Positions 1-11,581 of a DNA stretch of 64,000 bases are shown here, piece after piece. Location: NCBI GenBank assembly GCA_022478985.1, contig JAKSZP010017410.1, positions 1 through 64,000 on the forward strand, read 5' to 3'. The notes beneath the pieces were generated by a model that was not told where the DNA came from, did not search any database, and was given only the letters and a program-made list of their open reading frames with translations. Position 1 is the stretch's first letter; every line of letters starts with the position of its first letter. The DNA is from Massospora cicadina (lineage: Eukaryota > Entomophthoromycota > Entomophthoromycetes > Entomophthorales > Entomophthoraceae). A program made the position numbers and the translations under genes.

Positions 1-200
1 ATGGGATGGGCATCACCCACATCAATGGAGTGGCACCAGCTCTTCATGTGGCCATAGTCATTATCTGATTTGGAAAGTATCGCTATAGTTGTCTAGAAGA
101 GTATGAACTTTTTTCCAACTCATCTGAGGTCAGCTCATCCAAGATATGGACGTTGGTAAGGTACATGCCAGGTTATCCGTTGGCAGACCCATATCCATCA
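1..200 (-). pseudogene. E1 reverse transcriptase, N-terminal linker only
   Basis: Minus-strand translation gives a segment resembling the region just before the RT fingers: a helix with LLDNYSDTF, then HSIDVGDAHP, which matches the H-x-IDxGDAxPI signature that precedes RT in gypsy pol. The frame shifts within it. The catalytic palm lies outside the window. It follows the dUTPase domain with a short gap, as in E3 and E7. Confidence 0.6.
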
Positions 201-214
201 TAGAGCCAATGGGG

Positions 215-567
215 TGAATTTTTTCAATGTCCTCTACAGGGACTAACAATCCCCTGCCAATATCCTGTTGTTTTTTACACCTATGTCCTTTGAGGTGAGG
301 TTCCCCAACATCAGAGTAATAGGCCTTTGATAAGCTGGGTCAAGAACGCCAGGCAATACCCGAGGCTCCAAGGGACTAACACCCTCAATATTTTATGAGG
401 TGCAACAAACAATGGCGTGGGATTAGAAGCATAACTTTTGTGTCAACCACTCGTTGTTCACCAGGCTTAATCAAGACCTCGTCTGCAGCATAAAAATGGA
501 TACCTTCCCTAGCATCCACTGAATTGGAGAATTTCTTTGTGTTGCACCCAGGAGTGGTATAAGACAA
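215..567 (-). pseudogene. E1 dUTPase-like domain between protease and RT
   Basis: The first part (567-385) reads AREGIHFYAADEVLIKPG, then a V-D-T stretch and an IP turn. These match dUTPase motif 1 (A-G-x-D-L-Y-x-A) and the following I-x-P-G and V-x-T-x-x-x-x-x-IP strands. After a frameshift near 385 the second part reads LPGVLDPAYQRPITLML, matching motif 3 (G-V-I-D-x-x-Y-R-G-E), with the Asp and Tyr of that motif kept. The motif 1 Asp is replaced by His, so activity is unlikely in this copy. The family normally hydrolyses dUTP to dUMP and PPi, keeping uracil out of newly made cDNA. Position between protease and RT is the same in E3 and E7. Confidence 0.72.
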
Positions 568-674
568 AGGTATAGCTGAGAGGGGGATTCAATTATTCAG
601 GAGTATTCATGCTTGCTGGGTTCTTTATTGGATAAGACTAACGAGACTTCATAGTTGAGCAACGAGAGATACCC

Positions 675-1088
675 TTACTTCAGGTTGACTATTCCCTCAT
701 ACTCAATCATAAATTGAGTGCCAATGAGCATATCATATGCGTTGTTATTTAAAGCTACAGCAGGGGCTGATAGGATAAGCTTCTTGATTCGAATGGGAAG
801 GGAAGAGTATGCCCCAATAGCATGGGTATTGTTAAGACCTGCGGTTCCAAATTCTTGCATGTACTCCAAATCAGGCGCTAGCTTTATATTCTTGATAAGC
901 TTATTGGAGATCACGTTAACTGGGGAGCCAGTGTCCAAGATGGCCATTACCCAGGCTTTTTGAATGACCACTATAACCTTTGAAAATGTTCCTCTAAAGT
1001 TAGGCGACAAGGCCAAGACCTCCTTGAGTTGAAAAGTGGAGGATAATTTGTGTGCAGTTTCAGGGTATTTATCCAAGATAGTTTTCAT
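675..1088 (-). pseudogene. E1 retropepsin-type aspartic protease
   Basis: A 137-residue open stretch with the catalytic motif in AILDTGSPVNVISNKLIKKI-like context (D-T-G-S), followed about 70 residues later by YDMLIGTQFMIEYEG, the hydrophobic-hydrophobic-Gly flap/C-terminal motif of gypsy proteases. The catalytic DTG is intact. It would process the Gag-Pol polyprotein. It lies between a gag-derived linker (1272-1089) and the dUTPase domain. The same two motifs recur at 29990-30330 (E7) and, decayed, at 11600-11832 (E3). Confidence 0.85.
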
Positions 1089-2254
1089 GGTATGGACCCG
1101 CTGAAGATGTCAAATAAAAATCATCCATGAGCTCATCACCATCACTGGCAGTGTCAATAACTCTCAGGCACCCTAAAATTTGGCTGAGGTACGTTTCCTC
1201 AGGTATAGTGGCTTTGTCTACTCCTTCAGCGTCTAATTGACCAGGGACCTCCACTTCTGCAGGAGCTCCCAATAAGTAGCAACCAACATCATCTTGCCCC
1301 CCTCAGATCATTCCCAGGGGTGTTTTCAACCACTAGCAAAGCTGCTATTGAGGTAGGGGAGACAGCCACATGAGGTTTGGTAGTCTCAGGGCATGCAACT
1401 ACTGGCTTGGCTGGAGGGGAAGGCACAGCAGCTTTGGTGAGCGTGTGTGGAAACATGGTGTTGACTGCATTATAGGTTTTAGACCTACAGGAGGAAGGGA
1501 TATCTGTCTTAAGTCGCACTAAGGGAGCATGTTTCCTAGGGAGGATAGGCACCAATGAGCTCACCCTCAACTGTTCTACAAGAGGAAACTCCTTAGTTGT
1601 TAGAAAGGAAAGTTTCCATTCAGCTTCATTGGGTGTTACACATGATTATATTTGGCAACGTCTAATAAAGCCTCCTCTAGGTCAAATATATTTTTGAAAT
1701 GGCGTTTCACTGAGATGATGTGCATGGCAAGAGTGGGATGAGAAGATAAACTAGTTAACAGGACGGCAATAGCATCATCAAGGATGAGCATGTTAGAGGT
1801 TGATAGCCTTTGCACAGTGAGGTAAGATCGTTCAGCAAAGGCAATGAGCGGTTCACCCTCATACATGCTAAGGCGCATAAAGGACCGTTTTTCCCTGTGT
1901 AGACTCTGCTTTGATACTAATTCAGCCAAAAGAGCCTCCTTCACCTCTGCCCAAGTGTGAAAAGGATCCAGGGAAGGAACTATCATCTTTTGTGATAGGC
2001 GGATTAAATAAGGAAGGATTTGTTAAACTTTTTGCTTATCAGTTGCTTCATGCATGACAGCTTCATAAACATCAAAAATTTACAATGCTTCCTTCAACAT
2101 GGATGTATTTGTCTTTAAAAATGGTTTTAAAGGGCGCTGATAAAGTTCTTTGAGATGGGATAAAGCGCTGGCTAGTTGCTTTTCTAGAGCAACTAGACAT
2201 GATTCCATGGGAAGAGGAAAAGTGGGAGGTTTACTCATGTTTAAAGCCTCCATT
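1089..2254 (-). pseudogene. E1 gag region and gag-protease linker
   Basis: Minus-strand reading begins with an ATG at about 2252, just past the E2 insertion, gives a short helical N-terminus, and continues after two stops into a clean 116-residue capsid-like segment (1986-1636) rich in hydrophobic heptads, typical of retrotransposon gag. The stretch 1570-1289 is Pro/Ala-rich. The acidic linker at 1272-1089, with ETYLSQI, resembles the SDTYLAQV segment at 9316-9600 in E3, which supports a common family. I do not see an intact CCHC knuckle here. Confidence 0.7.
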
Positions 2255-2814
2255 TGTCAGGATTTTCCCTGGGCTAGGTGAAAGCCTTATCCAGGGGAAG
2301 GACCGATATCCCCATTCAAGGGGTGTAAATTCAAATGGCTTATTAGATTCGAGAATAAGAGTCAAATCTACACGTATATCAAATTCAGGCTTGGTATAAA
2401 TTACTCCAAATTTGAGGAAACGTTACATCCCCATTCCTTGAGACATGTGACCTGGGATATCACTTGACCTGGTCACGAGGGTGGCTTGATCCAAGTAAGG
2501 ATCAGAATAGTGGGCAATCCAGAAGGCCAGGGGTGATCCTACTTGGATGGGGCCACAATAATCCTTGAGGCACGTGTCCCCACATACCCTATAAAAATCC
2601 CTAAATATTAGTCTAATAAAACACTTTCAATCATAGAATTTATTTTATCTTATATTTTTATTAAGTTCAATTTACTCAAATGATTGGATTCTTGTCCATT
2701 GTCACGTCTGGAGCCGCCCCTGTCCTATTGGCTGATGCTAGCCCCTTGCAGTCAGCCTACTTGTTGGGTTACCCAGTGTTAGTACCAGCAAGCGCATCTT
2801 GGGGAAACCTGACA
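2255..2814 (+). repeat. E2 5' LTR
   Basis: This 560-bp copy is alignable along its whole length with 4727-5284. A TATA-like CCCTATAAAAATCCC at about 2588 and AATAAAA at about 2619 fit promoter and poly(A) positions. An open reading frame of 95 codons (2680-2967) starts inside the LTR and runs across the primer-binding site; I see no family match for it. Confidence 0.88.
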
Positions 2815-2816
2815 AC

Positions 2817-2834
2817 TGGTGCTCACTACAGGGG
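2817..2834 (+). promoter_or_regulatory. E2 primer-binding site
   Basis: TGGTGCTCACTACAGGGG lies 2 bp downstream of the LTR end. It begins with TGG, the complement of tRNA 3' CCA, and has the usual 18-nt length. The same 18-mer, allowing one pyrimidine change, occurs at the equivalent position in five other elements of this window. Confidence 0.85.
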
Positions 2835-4726
2835 TGCTTCCAAGGCGCGCCCTGAGGAGTTACACTCAACCTTGGATGATAAAGAAACCACCATGAGCAC
2901 GCCAGATGCAGATCTTCTCACTTACCTCCGATGGAATGGCCAAGACCCAATAACAGTTGGGTCCTAATTTCCAAGGAAATCCTTTGAGTGTGCCCCAAAG
3001 ACTTTGTGCATTTCCGAGCTCTCAGTCAACTGAAACCCTTGCTGGACCTGCTAAATAAGCCTGAAGAATTAAAAAGTATGTACTTGAGTCAAAATTCCAG
3101 AATCACAAAGAAAAAAGATTTATGAAGGCAATAATTTATTACAGGGACCAAGCATAACGTTTCAAGAGGATGTGGGATGCTTGGAGAGAAGAAGTTTTTG
3201 AGGACATCACCCAGCGGGGTGACTATTGAATGCTAGGACCTGTCTACTGTGATGAGAGAAAAATGGATAAGCTTCTCTCAGCTTTGGGAAAAATCTAAAA
3301 GAAATTGGCCAAGCTATAAAACATCCTCCAGTTGAAAAAAGAAAATCAAAATGATCTGAGTGCTTATATTTCAACAAAAATAATTATTTAAATACTAACC
3401 CTAATATTTATTTAGAAATAAAAATCCTATGTTCGATGTCAATTTTCACTCTGCTTCTGATCAGAAAGTGGAATAAAGCGCATAGCCAGTTTGAGCCCAA
3501 AAGTGTCAAACAATAAATCAAATGCAGCCAGCAAGCATTGATAACACCAAATCAATAAAATTGGGACAAATCAAGACCCAATTTCCAATCTCAACAAAGT
3601 CAGCAAGCTGCAGGAATTTTTGGGAAGCCCCAAAAGCAATTGGTGCGATGATGCAATTCAAACGCCAGGCAAAATACCTGGGACTTACCTTTGCACCATT
3701 TGGAATAAGCTCAATGACTCCTTTCTGAAACGCTACCAATTTTCAATTTTGATGGCGCCCCTCCCAAGATTGGGCTAAATATTACTAAAATAAATAATCT
3801 AGATTACCCAGTTTAACTCTCCTATTGGGATAGCGCCAATCCCAACAAAGATGTGGGTCCCAAAAAAGCAGAGCCTGAGAAACTGGCTGACACTACCTCC
3901 ACTATTAATGCCAACCTTCCAGTCCACTTTGCAAATATCTCTTGAACCTTGTCACATGGCTTGCTTTTGGTCACAAGTGATATTTGCTCACCCTAATCCT
4001 GAGATGGTAATTCAGCATCTCTCAAAGAGGCCCCCCTATTGGAACCTTCAGGGGTCCACCCCCTACCATCGCCTGGTCATCTTTCAAGATCATGGGGTCA
4101 CTCGCCTGTGCTACCCACTGTCAACGACCTTTCCCTAAGCCTTACCTGAATCTGCTGGCGGATAAGGTGATCACCAGATGCCAGGTTCAAATGGCAACTA
4201 AAATGAACTGGAAGTTTAAAGAGGCTGACGCCCACATGGCCAAGATGGCGCAGGAGACGTGCAAATGGATAGCACAGATGGAGGCAGAGTTATCGGCCTC
4301 CAAGTTGGAAACTATGCAGGAACGAAGGCTGCTGGTCATCCTGCAGTCAGAAATCTGGGAAAAGACTGAATGACTTGAAACGCTTATGATTGAAAAGTCA
4401 CAGCTTAGGCTGGAGTTATCAGACCTCAAAATGAATTAACTTGAAACCAAATGGCAGCTTGAAGCCAGCCACCTTGAAATATTAAATTGCATAGACAGCA
4501 ATGGATCGTGGATTGAGGAACTTAAAACCACCTTTCCCAAAGAACAATCTGAGTCAATTATGAGGGCTTTAGCCGATGTTTTTGTCTGGCTTTAAACCTT
4601 AACCACACCATTCAAAATCACTGACCTGGTCTGAATTTTTCCTGAGGCTCCATACGCCCCCAAACTTGAGTCATCTGATCCTCAGGCCACAACTTGCTCC
4701 CCTAGGCCAAGGCTTGGAGGAGGCTC
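2835..4726 (+). other. E2 interior: decayed, with a gag-like coiled coil
   Basis: From 2835 to about 4090 I recognise nothing beyond short open stretches. From 4143 to 4600 the plus-strand reading, with several stops, is a strongly helical, charged segment (for example MAKMAQETCKWIAQMEAELS), like the coiled-coil N-terminus of gag in E3 and E7. A purine-rich GGCTTGGAGGAGGCTC abuts the 3' LTR and is the likely polypurine tract. Confidence 0.55.
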
Positions 4727-5284
4727 TGTCAGGATTTTCCTTGGGCTAAGTGAAAGCCTTGTCCAGGGGAAGAACTGATATCCCCAATTGAGGGGTGTAA
4801 ATCCCAAACGTCTCAATAGATTCAAGAATAAGAGTTGAATCTACAAGTATATCAATTTTGAGGCTTGGTATAAATTACTCTAAATTTGAGTAAATGTTAC
4901 ATCCACATTCCTTGAGACATGTGACCTGGGATATCACTTGACCTGGTCATGAGGGTGGCTTGATCCAAGTAAGGATCAGAATAGTGGGCAATCCAGAAGG
5001 CCAGGAGAAACCCTACTTGGATGGAGCCATGACGATCCTTGAGGCATGAGTCCCCACATACCATTAAAAATCCCTAAATATTAGTCTTATAAAACAATTT
5101 GATCATAGGGTTAATTTTATCTTATACTTTTAATAAGTTAATTTATTCAAATGTGCGGAGTATCATCCATTTTCATATCCAGAGCTGCCCCTGTCCTCTT
5201 GGCTGACGATAGCCCCTTTAAGTCAGCCTACTTGCTGGGTTCTCAGCGTTAGAACTAGCGAGCACATCTGGGGGAAAACTGACA
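4727..5284 (+). repeat. E2 3' LTR
   Basis: This 558-bp copy pairs with the 5' LTR, beginning TGTCAGG and ending CTGACA. The copies differ at scattered sites, many of them C/T or A/G, which fits an old insertion. Confidence 0.88.
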
Positions 5285-5317
5285 TCATTATTGACAATTT
5301 TTGAGGTGTATAAGTGT

Positions 5318-5335
5318 CCCCTGTAGTGAGCACCA
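5318..5335 (-). promoter_or_regulatory. E1 primer-binding site
   Basis: On the minus strand this is the exact 18-mer TGGTGCTCACTACAGGGG, placed at the inner end of the E1 LTR and followed by the leader that E2 interrupts. Confidence 0.82.
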
Positions 5336-6079
5336 TTTTTTAGGTATTCATCTTGTAAGCGCTCGCTGGTGCTTATGCCGCTGGATCCCACAAAAGTTTT
5401 AGTAAAATTTAATAAATAAGCTCTACTAGAAACTTGGGTTTTATGGCTTTTATTAGCAGCACAAAAAAAAGAAAGGAAAAAAGATCCTCTTGATATCTGA
5501 CCAATCTGTATTTAAGCTGTATCAAGGGTCAGAGGAAATTCAATAGTAAGTTCAGAACAGCTTGTTTCTATCTGAATTAGGAAATATGAAAATGTAGCCT
5601 ATCAAAGCTCAGAATACTCACTTCACTTAGGCTGATTGATGGATGAGGAAATAGGTGTAGATAATACATACCTGTGGGGTAATGATTTAATATTTAAGCC
5701 AATCCCCATTGGCTAAAATTCTTTCACCTTGGGAGACCTTCGCCACCCTTTTAAAAAGGGTAGTCCCCTCTTAGGTTTGAGGGAAATGGATGTGGCAGGG
5801 GGAGAAACCGCCAATGGACTCCCCAGGTTCTGCTGCATAGTTGGAGTAACCTAACCACTCAATTTAGTGTTTTTTGCCCCCTTATTATACAAAATCATGT
5901 TACCCCAATTAGCAGGGTTCCACCGAGAATAAACCTGGGTCTTTTAGTTGAGAAAATCATCATTATTAAACTCATTTGTAGGATCAATGCATACTTGTAA
6001 ATGGCTGAAGTTTCCCCATTTTGGCTGATTTTGACCCAAGACATTCTTCCTTTGCAGCTGAAAGGTCAAATGTCTGACA
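5336..6079 (-). repeat. E1 5' LTR (right-hand copy)
   Basis: Read on the minus strand it starts TGTCAGACATTTGACC at 6079 and runs to the primer-binding site. It aligns in inverted orientation with 59812-60574, which starts TGTCAGACATTTGCCC; shared blocks include TTACCCCACAGGTA and GCTTTGATAGGCTA. That second copy is a solo LTR with its own target duplication, which supports these limits. The partner LTR of E1 lies left of the window. Confidence 0.75.
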
Positions 6080-7328
6080 CCAAATAAAGTCAACTACTAA
6101 TTTTAAAAAGTGCTCAAAAACACAATGCAAGCTGCATCAATGGAGCACCAATACAAGAATAAGACGTTGATAATAATTTTACCAAATATGATTATCAAGC
6201 AAAACCTGAGAAGAGGCTACTTCCCACAACTCAGAAGCAGAGACAGGAGAAAGGGCCCTGGACTTACAGGTTCAGGGGTAACCACCATAAGAAGGAGCTC
6301 GCAGAAACAGAAACTAACTCAAATGGACAAATTATCTAAAGTGGCAATCAGACGCTGCCTCACTAGGGGATCTTGATAATTCTCAATATCGCTACCTAAA
6401 CTTCCAGTTTATTTAACATTATTCATTCTTTTATATCTTGATTCTTATCATAAGTAAATTATACTTCACATGTTACTTTTGTAAAAACCTTACCACAGGT
6501 CTCAATTTTATTCTTTTTGTCTCACTTATAGTGGTTTTAGTAATAAAATCACCAGTAGCCAGTCTGGTATTAGCAATTAAGCAGAATACATAGCCAGTCT
6601 GAGATCTGCTATGTTTGAACAGGACACTTGATATCGTGGATATTTTGGAGCTGAGCTGCCAAGGGAGAGGTTGGATTGGCTTCCATTGAGTCCTGAGGGC
6701 CAACATATAACAAACATATCAGAGAGTGCAACAAGAGAATCGCCAAGGGTGCAAATAGTTTACCAAAGAGATCAGTGTTGCAATAGTAGCATAAGAGGAA
6801 AATTTTCTTAGTGAGGTGATTAAGATCTAAACAAAGGCTATCTGGTGCCTGCCAAGATTTTATGACAATTATAATTTTGTATAACCAAGTTTAAATAATT
6901 GTAACTCAGCAAATAATGATTTAAGCAAATTGATCAAGGTGGAATTTGAAAGCTTGAATCAAAACAATCAATTTTTATTGTTTGAGACATAAACAGTTGC
7001 AGGTACCAATCATGCTATAATGAGGTTCAAAGTTTATGTTAATTTATTATATTGCAGATGTAGTATAAATGAATTAGACTAAAATCCAAAGCATTACTCT
7101 ATCATTCTTCCTTTAGTCTTATAATAAAACTAGTGCATCCTACCTTATCTTGTACTTTGTTTTTTAGTTTTAGTCCAGGGTTGCTAGTTCTAGAAGGTGG
7201 TATTGGCGCCAGCAATTTGTAGCCAAGTTTCCTGATGGGCCTTACAGTGCCTAATCTGCGTAGAGTAGACCCCCTGAGCAAAGAGTCAGACTCTAATGTT
7301 AAGTGAGCTGAGGTCAGCGAGCTTACTG
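6080..7328 (+). other. Intergenic stretch that should contain the E3 5' LTR
   Basis: No coding motif is visible on either strand. Because a primer-binding site begins at 7329 and plus-strand gag follows, the E3 5' LTR must end here. It ends GTCAGCGAGCTTACTG, similar to the CCAGCGAGC seen near the inner end of the E1 and E2 LTRs. Its left limit cannot be set because no matching 3' LTR was found near 25.7-26.07 kb. Confidence 0.4.
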
Positions 7329-7346
7329 TGGTGCTCACTACAGGGG
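7329..7346 (+). promoter_or_regulatory. E3 primer-binding site
   Basis: TGGTGCTCACTACAGGGG, identical to the sites of E1, E2 and E7. It is followed within 25 bp by an ATG at 7368. Confidence 0.8.
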
Positions 7347-7824
7347 TCAACCCTGTGACTTTTGTCATGGTTAGATAACATAATTGTGGGAGCGGATTGC
7401 AATGATAAGGAGGAGATGGGTCAGGCCAGAGGATCCAAGTTAGCCGCCATATCTGACCTGAAATTCACTGTAGATAATTGAAATTTAAGGCTAAGCAGGC
7501 CCAAGTGAATCCACAGGAATTGCGTGATGGGGCCCAGGCTTTACATGACTGGATTAAATACTACTTTTTAGAATTTTGAAAAAAATGATTTATTACGTTT
7601 AGAATCTTTAAATGTGGATTGCAATTGTTTACAAAATTTAATGTTCCAAATGATGAGGTGTTTGGTTGGTAACAAAGTTGCAAATTAGTTTTTACTTGAG
7701 TTTTTAATTACTAAGAGTGGAGCCTCATTCTATTGGCTAGATTCATATCCAAGACTATCCATTTAATTAAACCTAAATACTTAATGTTCCCTCAAACTTA
7801 GTTTTGGTCTGACCAATCTATCTG

Positions 7825-8085
7825 TTGATCACCTATCCTAAAAATAAAGGGCTTCACTTATTAAGAACTATCTACTTTATGCTATCTATTACTGACCTCA
7901 TGGTATACCTCTTTATGGCGATATCCTGGGTTTATTATCTAAGCACAGAAGTTATGGGCACCATGTGGGGTGTGTGTACTGGTTTTTTACTAGCCTTTTT
8001 GTGGAGAGTTATAAACACTCTCTTCACAACTTTAGCGTTATCAGCACCAGTGAGGATTATTATCATGAGCAATTTGACTTTGTAG
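7825..8085 (+). pseudogene. E3 gag N-terminal hydrophobic module (two predicted TM segments)
   Basis: An 86-codon open stretch encodes two long hydrophobic segments: IYFMLSITDLMVYLFMAISW and, after a short loop, VCTGFLLAFLWRVINTLFTT. The size fits a membrane hairpin. The coiled-coil gag segment at 8230-8481 follows. The same order, two hydrophobic segments and then a coiled coil, occurs in E4 (13517-13885 onward) and E10 (59100-59400). I know no standard gypsy gag domain with this layout. It may be a membrane anchor; that is inference. Confidence 0.55.
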
Positions 8086-8229
8086 CAGATATGGAAGTAT
8101 ATTATGGAGAGGATTCCTCTGAGCTCTGGGTGAGAGAATAGGTTACAATATGTCAAGACTGTGTACTCTGTTAAAAATGAATGAGCTTTGTAACTAGCTT
8201 TAGCGCATTAAGGAGACTGCGAGAAGAGC

Positions 8230-9300
8230 ATGAATTGCCTCTATGCATATTATGAGAGGACCTCTACATATATTAATCTGGAAACTACCATTAAGAGTCT
8301 GGAGGACCAATTTTGTTCCTTGAAATGGAGAATGGAGAAAAACATCTGTGATTTAAATGATTATGGAGAGCACTTGGAACAGCATAATAACATGTTATTT
8401 GCTATGGACAAGAGTATAGATGAGTTGAAAACACAATTGCGGATTATACAAGAACATACCTCTACAATGCCAGTAAGTTAATTAGAGGCACCTATAAGGG
8501 TCACTCAACAGACTGCCATGCAATCGGTCAGGACTTCCACACAACTGACCATGATGCATTTCACTCTATTGAAAAGGATTTTAAAATCAAACCTTATTTT
8601 AAAACCCATATATATACCTGGAGAAGGAGCAATTCCTGGTTTCCTTCATATGTATGAGAACAGAATGAATGGCGCTAGCAATAGTCAAAAGGTTTGACAT
8701 GTGCAAGGGTGTATGAGTCACATGGCTCAGGAGATCTTTAGTGCAAGCCTATGTCCTGGACTATCTTGGACTAAAGTGGTGAGTATCCTACTTTCAGAGT
8801 TCATTAGTTAACAAGACGTCCAAAACATGAAGCATGAGTTACTCTTTAAGAAAATGGGCAACAATGAGTTGTTCAAGAACTACACCTCTTGCTACTATCT
8901 TAAGGCTCAACAATTGTGGACTATAGGAACTATAGACTTACCTACTGCAAAATAGTTTTTCAAAGTTCATTGGAATTACATCCCAACTTAAAGATGCATA
9001 TAACTCTTGTGGTAAAAAGTGTGAGATCCTTGAAGGTTCTTCAGAAATTTTTACTTTAAATGCAAGGGAAATATAAAACTGAATACACGGCCATGGGAAC
9101 ACCCCCTCACTATTTAACAAGGCCATCTACGTCACTAATGATAAGGGCGGCAAACCAAAGTAAAAAAAATTTTAACCACCAGAGCGCTTGCTTTGTCAAG
9201 CGTTGACCTGAAATAAGTGTCATCAACCTAGGCACTTTTATCAATCTTGTTCATTACTCGCCGCTGAAAAGAAGAAAAAGCCCCCTAAAGAGGATACCCC
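8230..9300 (+). pseudogene. E3 gag: coiled coil and capsid region
   Basis: Residues from 8230 to 8481 form a clear coiled coil (for example LEDQFCSLKWRMEKNI). After a stop at about 8479 the reading continues into a retrotransposon-gag-like helical region, with IYIPGEGAIPGFLHMYENRM near 8610-8670, down to about 9130. A basic Lys/Pro-rich tail lies at 9240-9300. There are several stops and at least one frameshift. Confidence 0.68.
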
Positions 9301-9315
9301 AACGCTGTAAACTGG

Positions 9316-9653
9316 GTGGATCTCCACACTGAGGGTGTAGACAATCACGTGGATGACAATTTTGCCAGTGCAGGATACCACATGTTAGGGGCACCTAGCG
9401 CAGTGGCTGTGTCTGCTAGATTAAGAGTTCAAAGAATTGATGGATCTACATTAAGTGATACTTACCTGGCACAAGTGAATCAGCCTACCCAGATAATAGA
9501 TAATATAGTTAAGGAAGGAGAGCAGTTGGTGACAGCTAAATTAAAAAACTTGGAGCTTATGGTGAGATACTGTCAAAGCTACAACAAGCGCTGCTGCACT
9601 TAGACAGTTTTAGGAATCCACTACTGATGTACTGATAACTAGAAAACCCTTTT
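9316..9653 (+). pseudogene. E3 gag-protease linker
   Basis: A 95-codon open stretch (9316-9603) containing MLGAPSAVAVSARLRV and STLSDTYLAQV. It resembles the E1 linker (GAPAEVEV ... EETYLSQI) at the same map position, so it is a family trait and not a host gene. LINE L1 interrupts the sequence immediately downstream; the protease resumes at 11582. Confidence 0.65.
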
Positions 9654-11567
9654 AGTACCTTTTTCTTTCCACTCAACATCAATTTTGAGCAATTTTTAGA
9701 AAACAAATTGAATTTCCACCACCGCCTCACTGCACTAATCTCCAAATATATGTCCTTGGATCCACCACCTGCTGCCCCAGTATGGAGCAGCGGTGCTCCA
9801 CCAGCTAGCATTTACTGCTCAGCAGGCAAAGGTGTGTGGACTGGCTCGTCCAGTCCACCAAATGCATCTGGCAACTACTTCCCTCCAAGGGACTTAGCAC
9901 TCCACTTTGCACAAGCTCACCCAACCCACCCCAACCCCTAGCCCTACCCCAATCCAATATTTGCTTTTGCCTCCATGTCGAGTATGGACATCTCTTCCCA
10001 TATGCCAACAAAGCGATAATTGATCTGGCAACATCCACCTTTGCATCAGCAGGGTTTATCACCTTCTGCTTTACAAAGGCTATTTTGATATTGGATTCCA
10101 CACCAAAGAGGATGCAGCTGTTGCAGAAGCTATGTCATTAATTTATAAAAATACCACCATTACCACCACCCAAACACGCCTACCAGATGACACCACACTT
10201 GTGGTAACCTTTACAAACCTCCCCTCACACCTTCCTCCTCAAACACTTTATGAGGAGTTGATGTTGGGGTTGTCCACTTATGGCGAAAACCCTATCCTCC
10301 AATTTATTGTCCCAAGTGGTGCTGAACGCCTCGCAGCACCTTGGGCAATGGCCACAATTACCCCCACCAGCTAAACATGGCCCAGCACATCCCACCACAC
10401 GCCTATATCTCATCAGCACTTGACCATTTCTTTTGGGCCTGCACTGACAACGATCACATAATTTGGCCCCTCTGCTATTAATTGGACCACACCAAAAAGG
10501 CATTTTAATATAATTCACACCCTGTGAATAGGGCTAACTCTACCCATGAGGCTACACCAACAGCGTTTGAGAAGGGATTTTGGCTGCCCCCAACCCACAG
10601 GCCATGAGCTCGAATCAGAAGCAAAATCTAGCACCTCAAACCCAAGCTAGTCAATGCACACCTATGCCAACCAATTGGGAGCAGGATTGGACCCATGTTT
10701 ATTCAAGAAAATCTCTTGCCTAAAAACCTAACCAAAATCACCTACCACCCAATCTTTCCAAATCAACTAAAATCCCTGGAACTTATTGAATATAGTGACC
10801 AAATTGGATGAAATTGTCCCACCACCAAGTTATCTAATTGATTTAACACCTTACCTGAATTCATACTTTGATGCCCCATCCCCAACCAACCAATATGTCC
10901 ACAAACCCAAAGCCTTTCTCCTAAGTGGCCACCAGCTTGCCGAAGCTGTGGTAGCCAATCCCAATAACCCCCATACTCACAAAATATGAGCAAAATCTGT
11001 CACAGAAATTAAAAAAAGGGCTGCACCACCCATCCTTTCCCTCCAATTTTCCTCCTAACACAAAAGAGGAAATCCAAAAACTATATGAAACTGCCACCAA
11101 CACTGTCAAGCATGTCACTGAATTTGCAGAATATTCCCCATCCACACGCACCACAAGAGCCAATACTACAAAATTGTGACAAATTCTCGATGACCACATC
11201 CATGCTGAACATCACATTACCAAACTCATAGAGGCTTTAATCCAGGCCCAAATTGTCAATCACAACAACTATCTACTTCACCTTGACCCTCATCTCGTGG
11301 GATGCCACAACCCCCCTGATCTCAGCATTGATCCGCCTCTACAATGCTAAGCCTGATGATGACCCATCCAATCCCCCTCCCCCTCCGCCATGATGGGATA
11401 AGAAGATTGCCACTGTGCCACCTGGTAAGTTATTTTCTCATTTCTTTTTGTGTCTCACTGCCCAAAAAGGGCAGTTGATTCATATTTAATTTTTTATTCA
11501 GTTTAGTTTTGGAGTATTAGTTTTGGTATTGTCCATCCCCTGGTCAGCTTGCCTTGGTTAAATAAAA
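9654..11567 (+). mobile_element. L1: ORF1-only LINE derivative (1914 bp)
   Basis: Flanked by an imperfect 14-bp target duplication, TAGAAAACCCTTTT (9640-9653) and TAGAAAGTCCTTTT (11568-11581). It starts with a T-rich CTTTTTCTTTCC stretch and ends with GTCCATCCCCTGGTCAGC (11531-11548) and an A/T-rich tail. The interior encodes only a decayed ORF1: MSLDPPPAAPVWSSGAPP from about 9748, a predicted RNA-binding-like segment TLVVTFTNLPSHLPPQTLYE near 10200-10260, and a knuckle remnant (PLCY...DHTKK) near 10470. No endonuclease or RT is present. Its length equals that of L6 exactly. Confidence 0.83.
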
Positions 11568-11581
11568 TAGAAAGTCCTTTT

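Larger units (their letters stand above)
2255..5284 (+). mobile_element. E2: short LTR element without pol, inserted in the E1 leader
   Basis: Two LTRs (2255-2814 and 4727-5284) begin with TGTCAGGATTTT and end with CTGACA, so the LTR ends are a 6-bp inverted repeat TGTCAG...CTGACA. The flanking 5-mers CCATT (2250-2254) and TCATT (5285-5289) form an imperfect target-site duplication. A primer-binding site starts 2 bp after the 5' LTR. The 1.9 kb interior shows only a coiled-coil gag-like remnant and no protease, RT or integrase motif, so it must have moved in trans. Removing it joins the E1 primer-binding site and leader to the E1 gag start. Confidence 0.87.
1..6079 (-). mobile_element. E1: Ty3/gypsy-type LTR retrotransposon, minus strand, partial
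   Basis: From right to left on the minus strand the order is LTR (6079-5336), primer-binding site (5335-5318), a short leader, gag (from about 2252), protease (1088-675), a dUTPase-like domain (567-215) and the beginning of RT, which runs off the window. Element E2 lies in the leader just before the gag start. The order gag-PR-DUT-RT is seen directly from the translations; assignment to the gypsy/Metaviridae type rests on the protease and RT style and on the related elements E3 and E7 in this window. All reading frames carry stops or frameshifts, so it is dead. Confidence 0.85.

Noticed and set aside
2817..5335. Inverted pair TGGTGCTCACTACA / TGTAGTGAGCACCA read as LTR terminal repeats of one element
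   Set aside because: LTR pairs define other ends (TGTCAG...CTGACA for E2). The two copies are primer-binding sites of two elements in opposite orientation.
9836..10518. Open frames on both strands near 10 kb as separate genes
   Set aside because: The plus-strand readings belong to ORF1 of LINE L1; the minus-strand ones are shadows.
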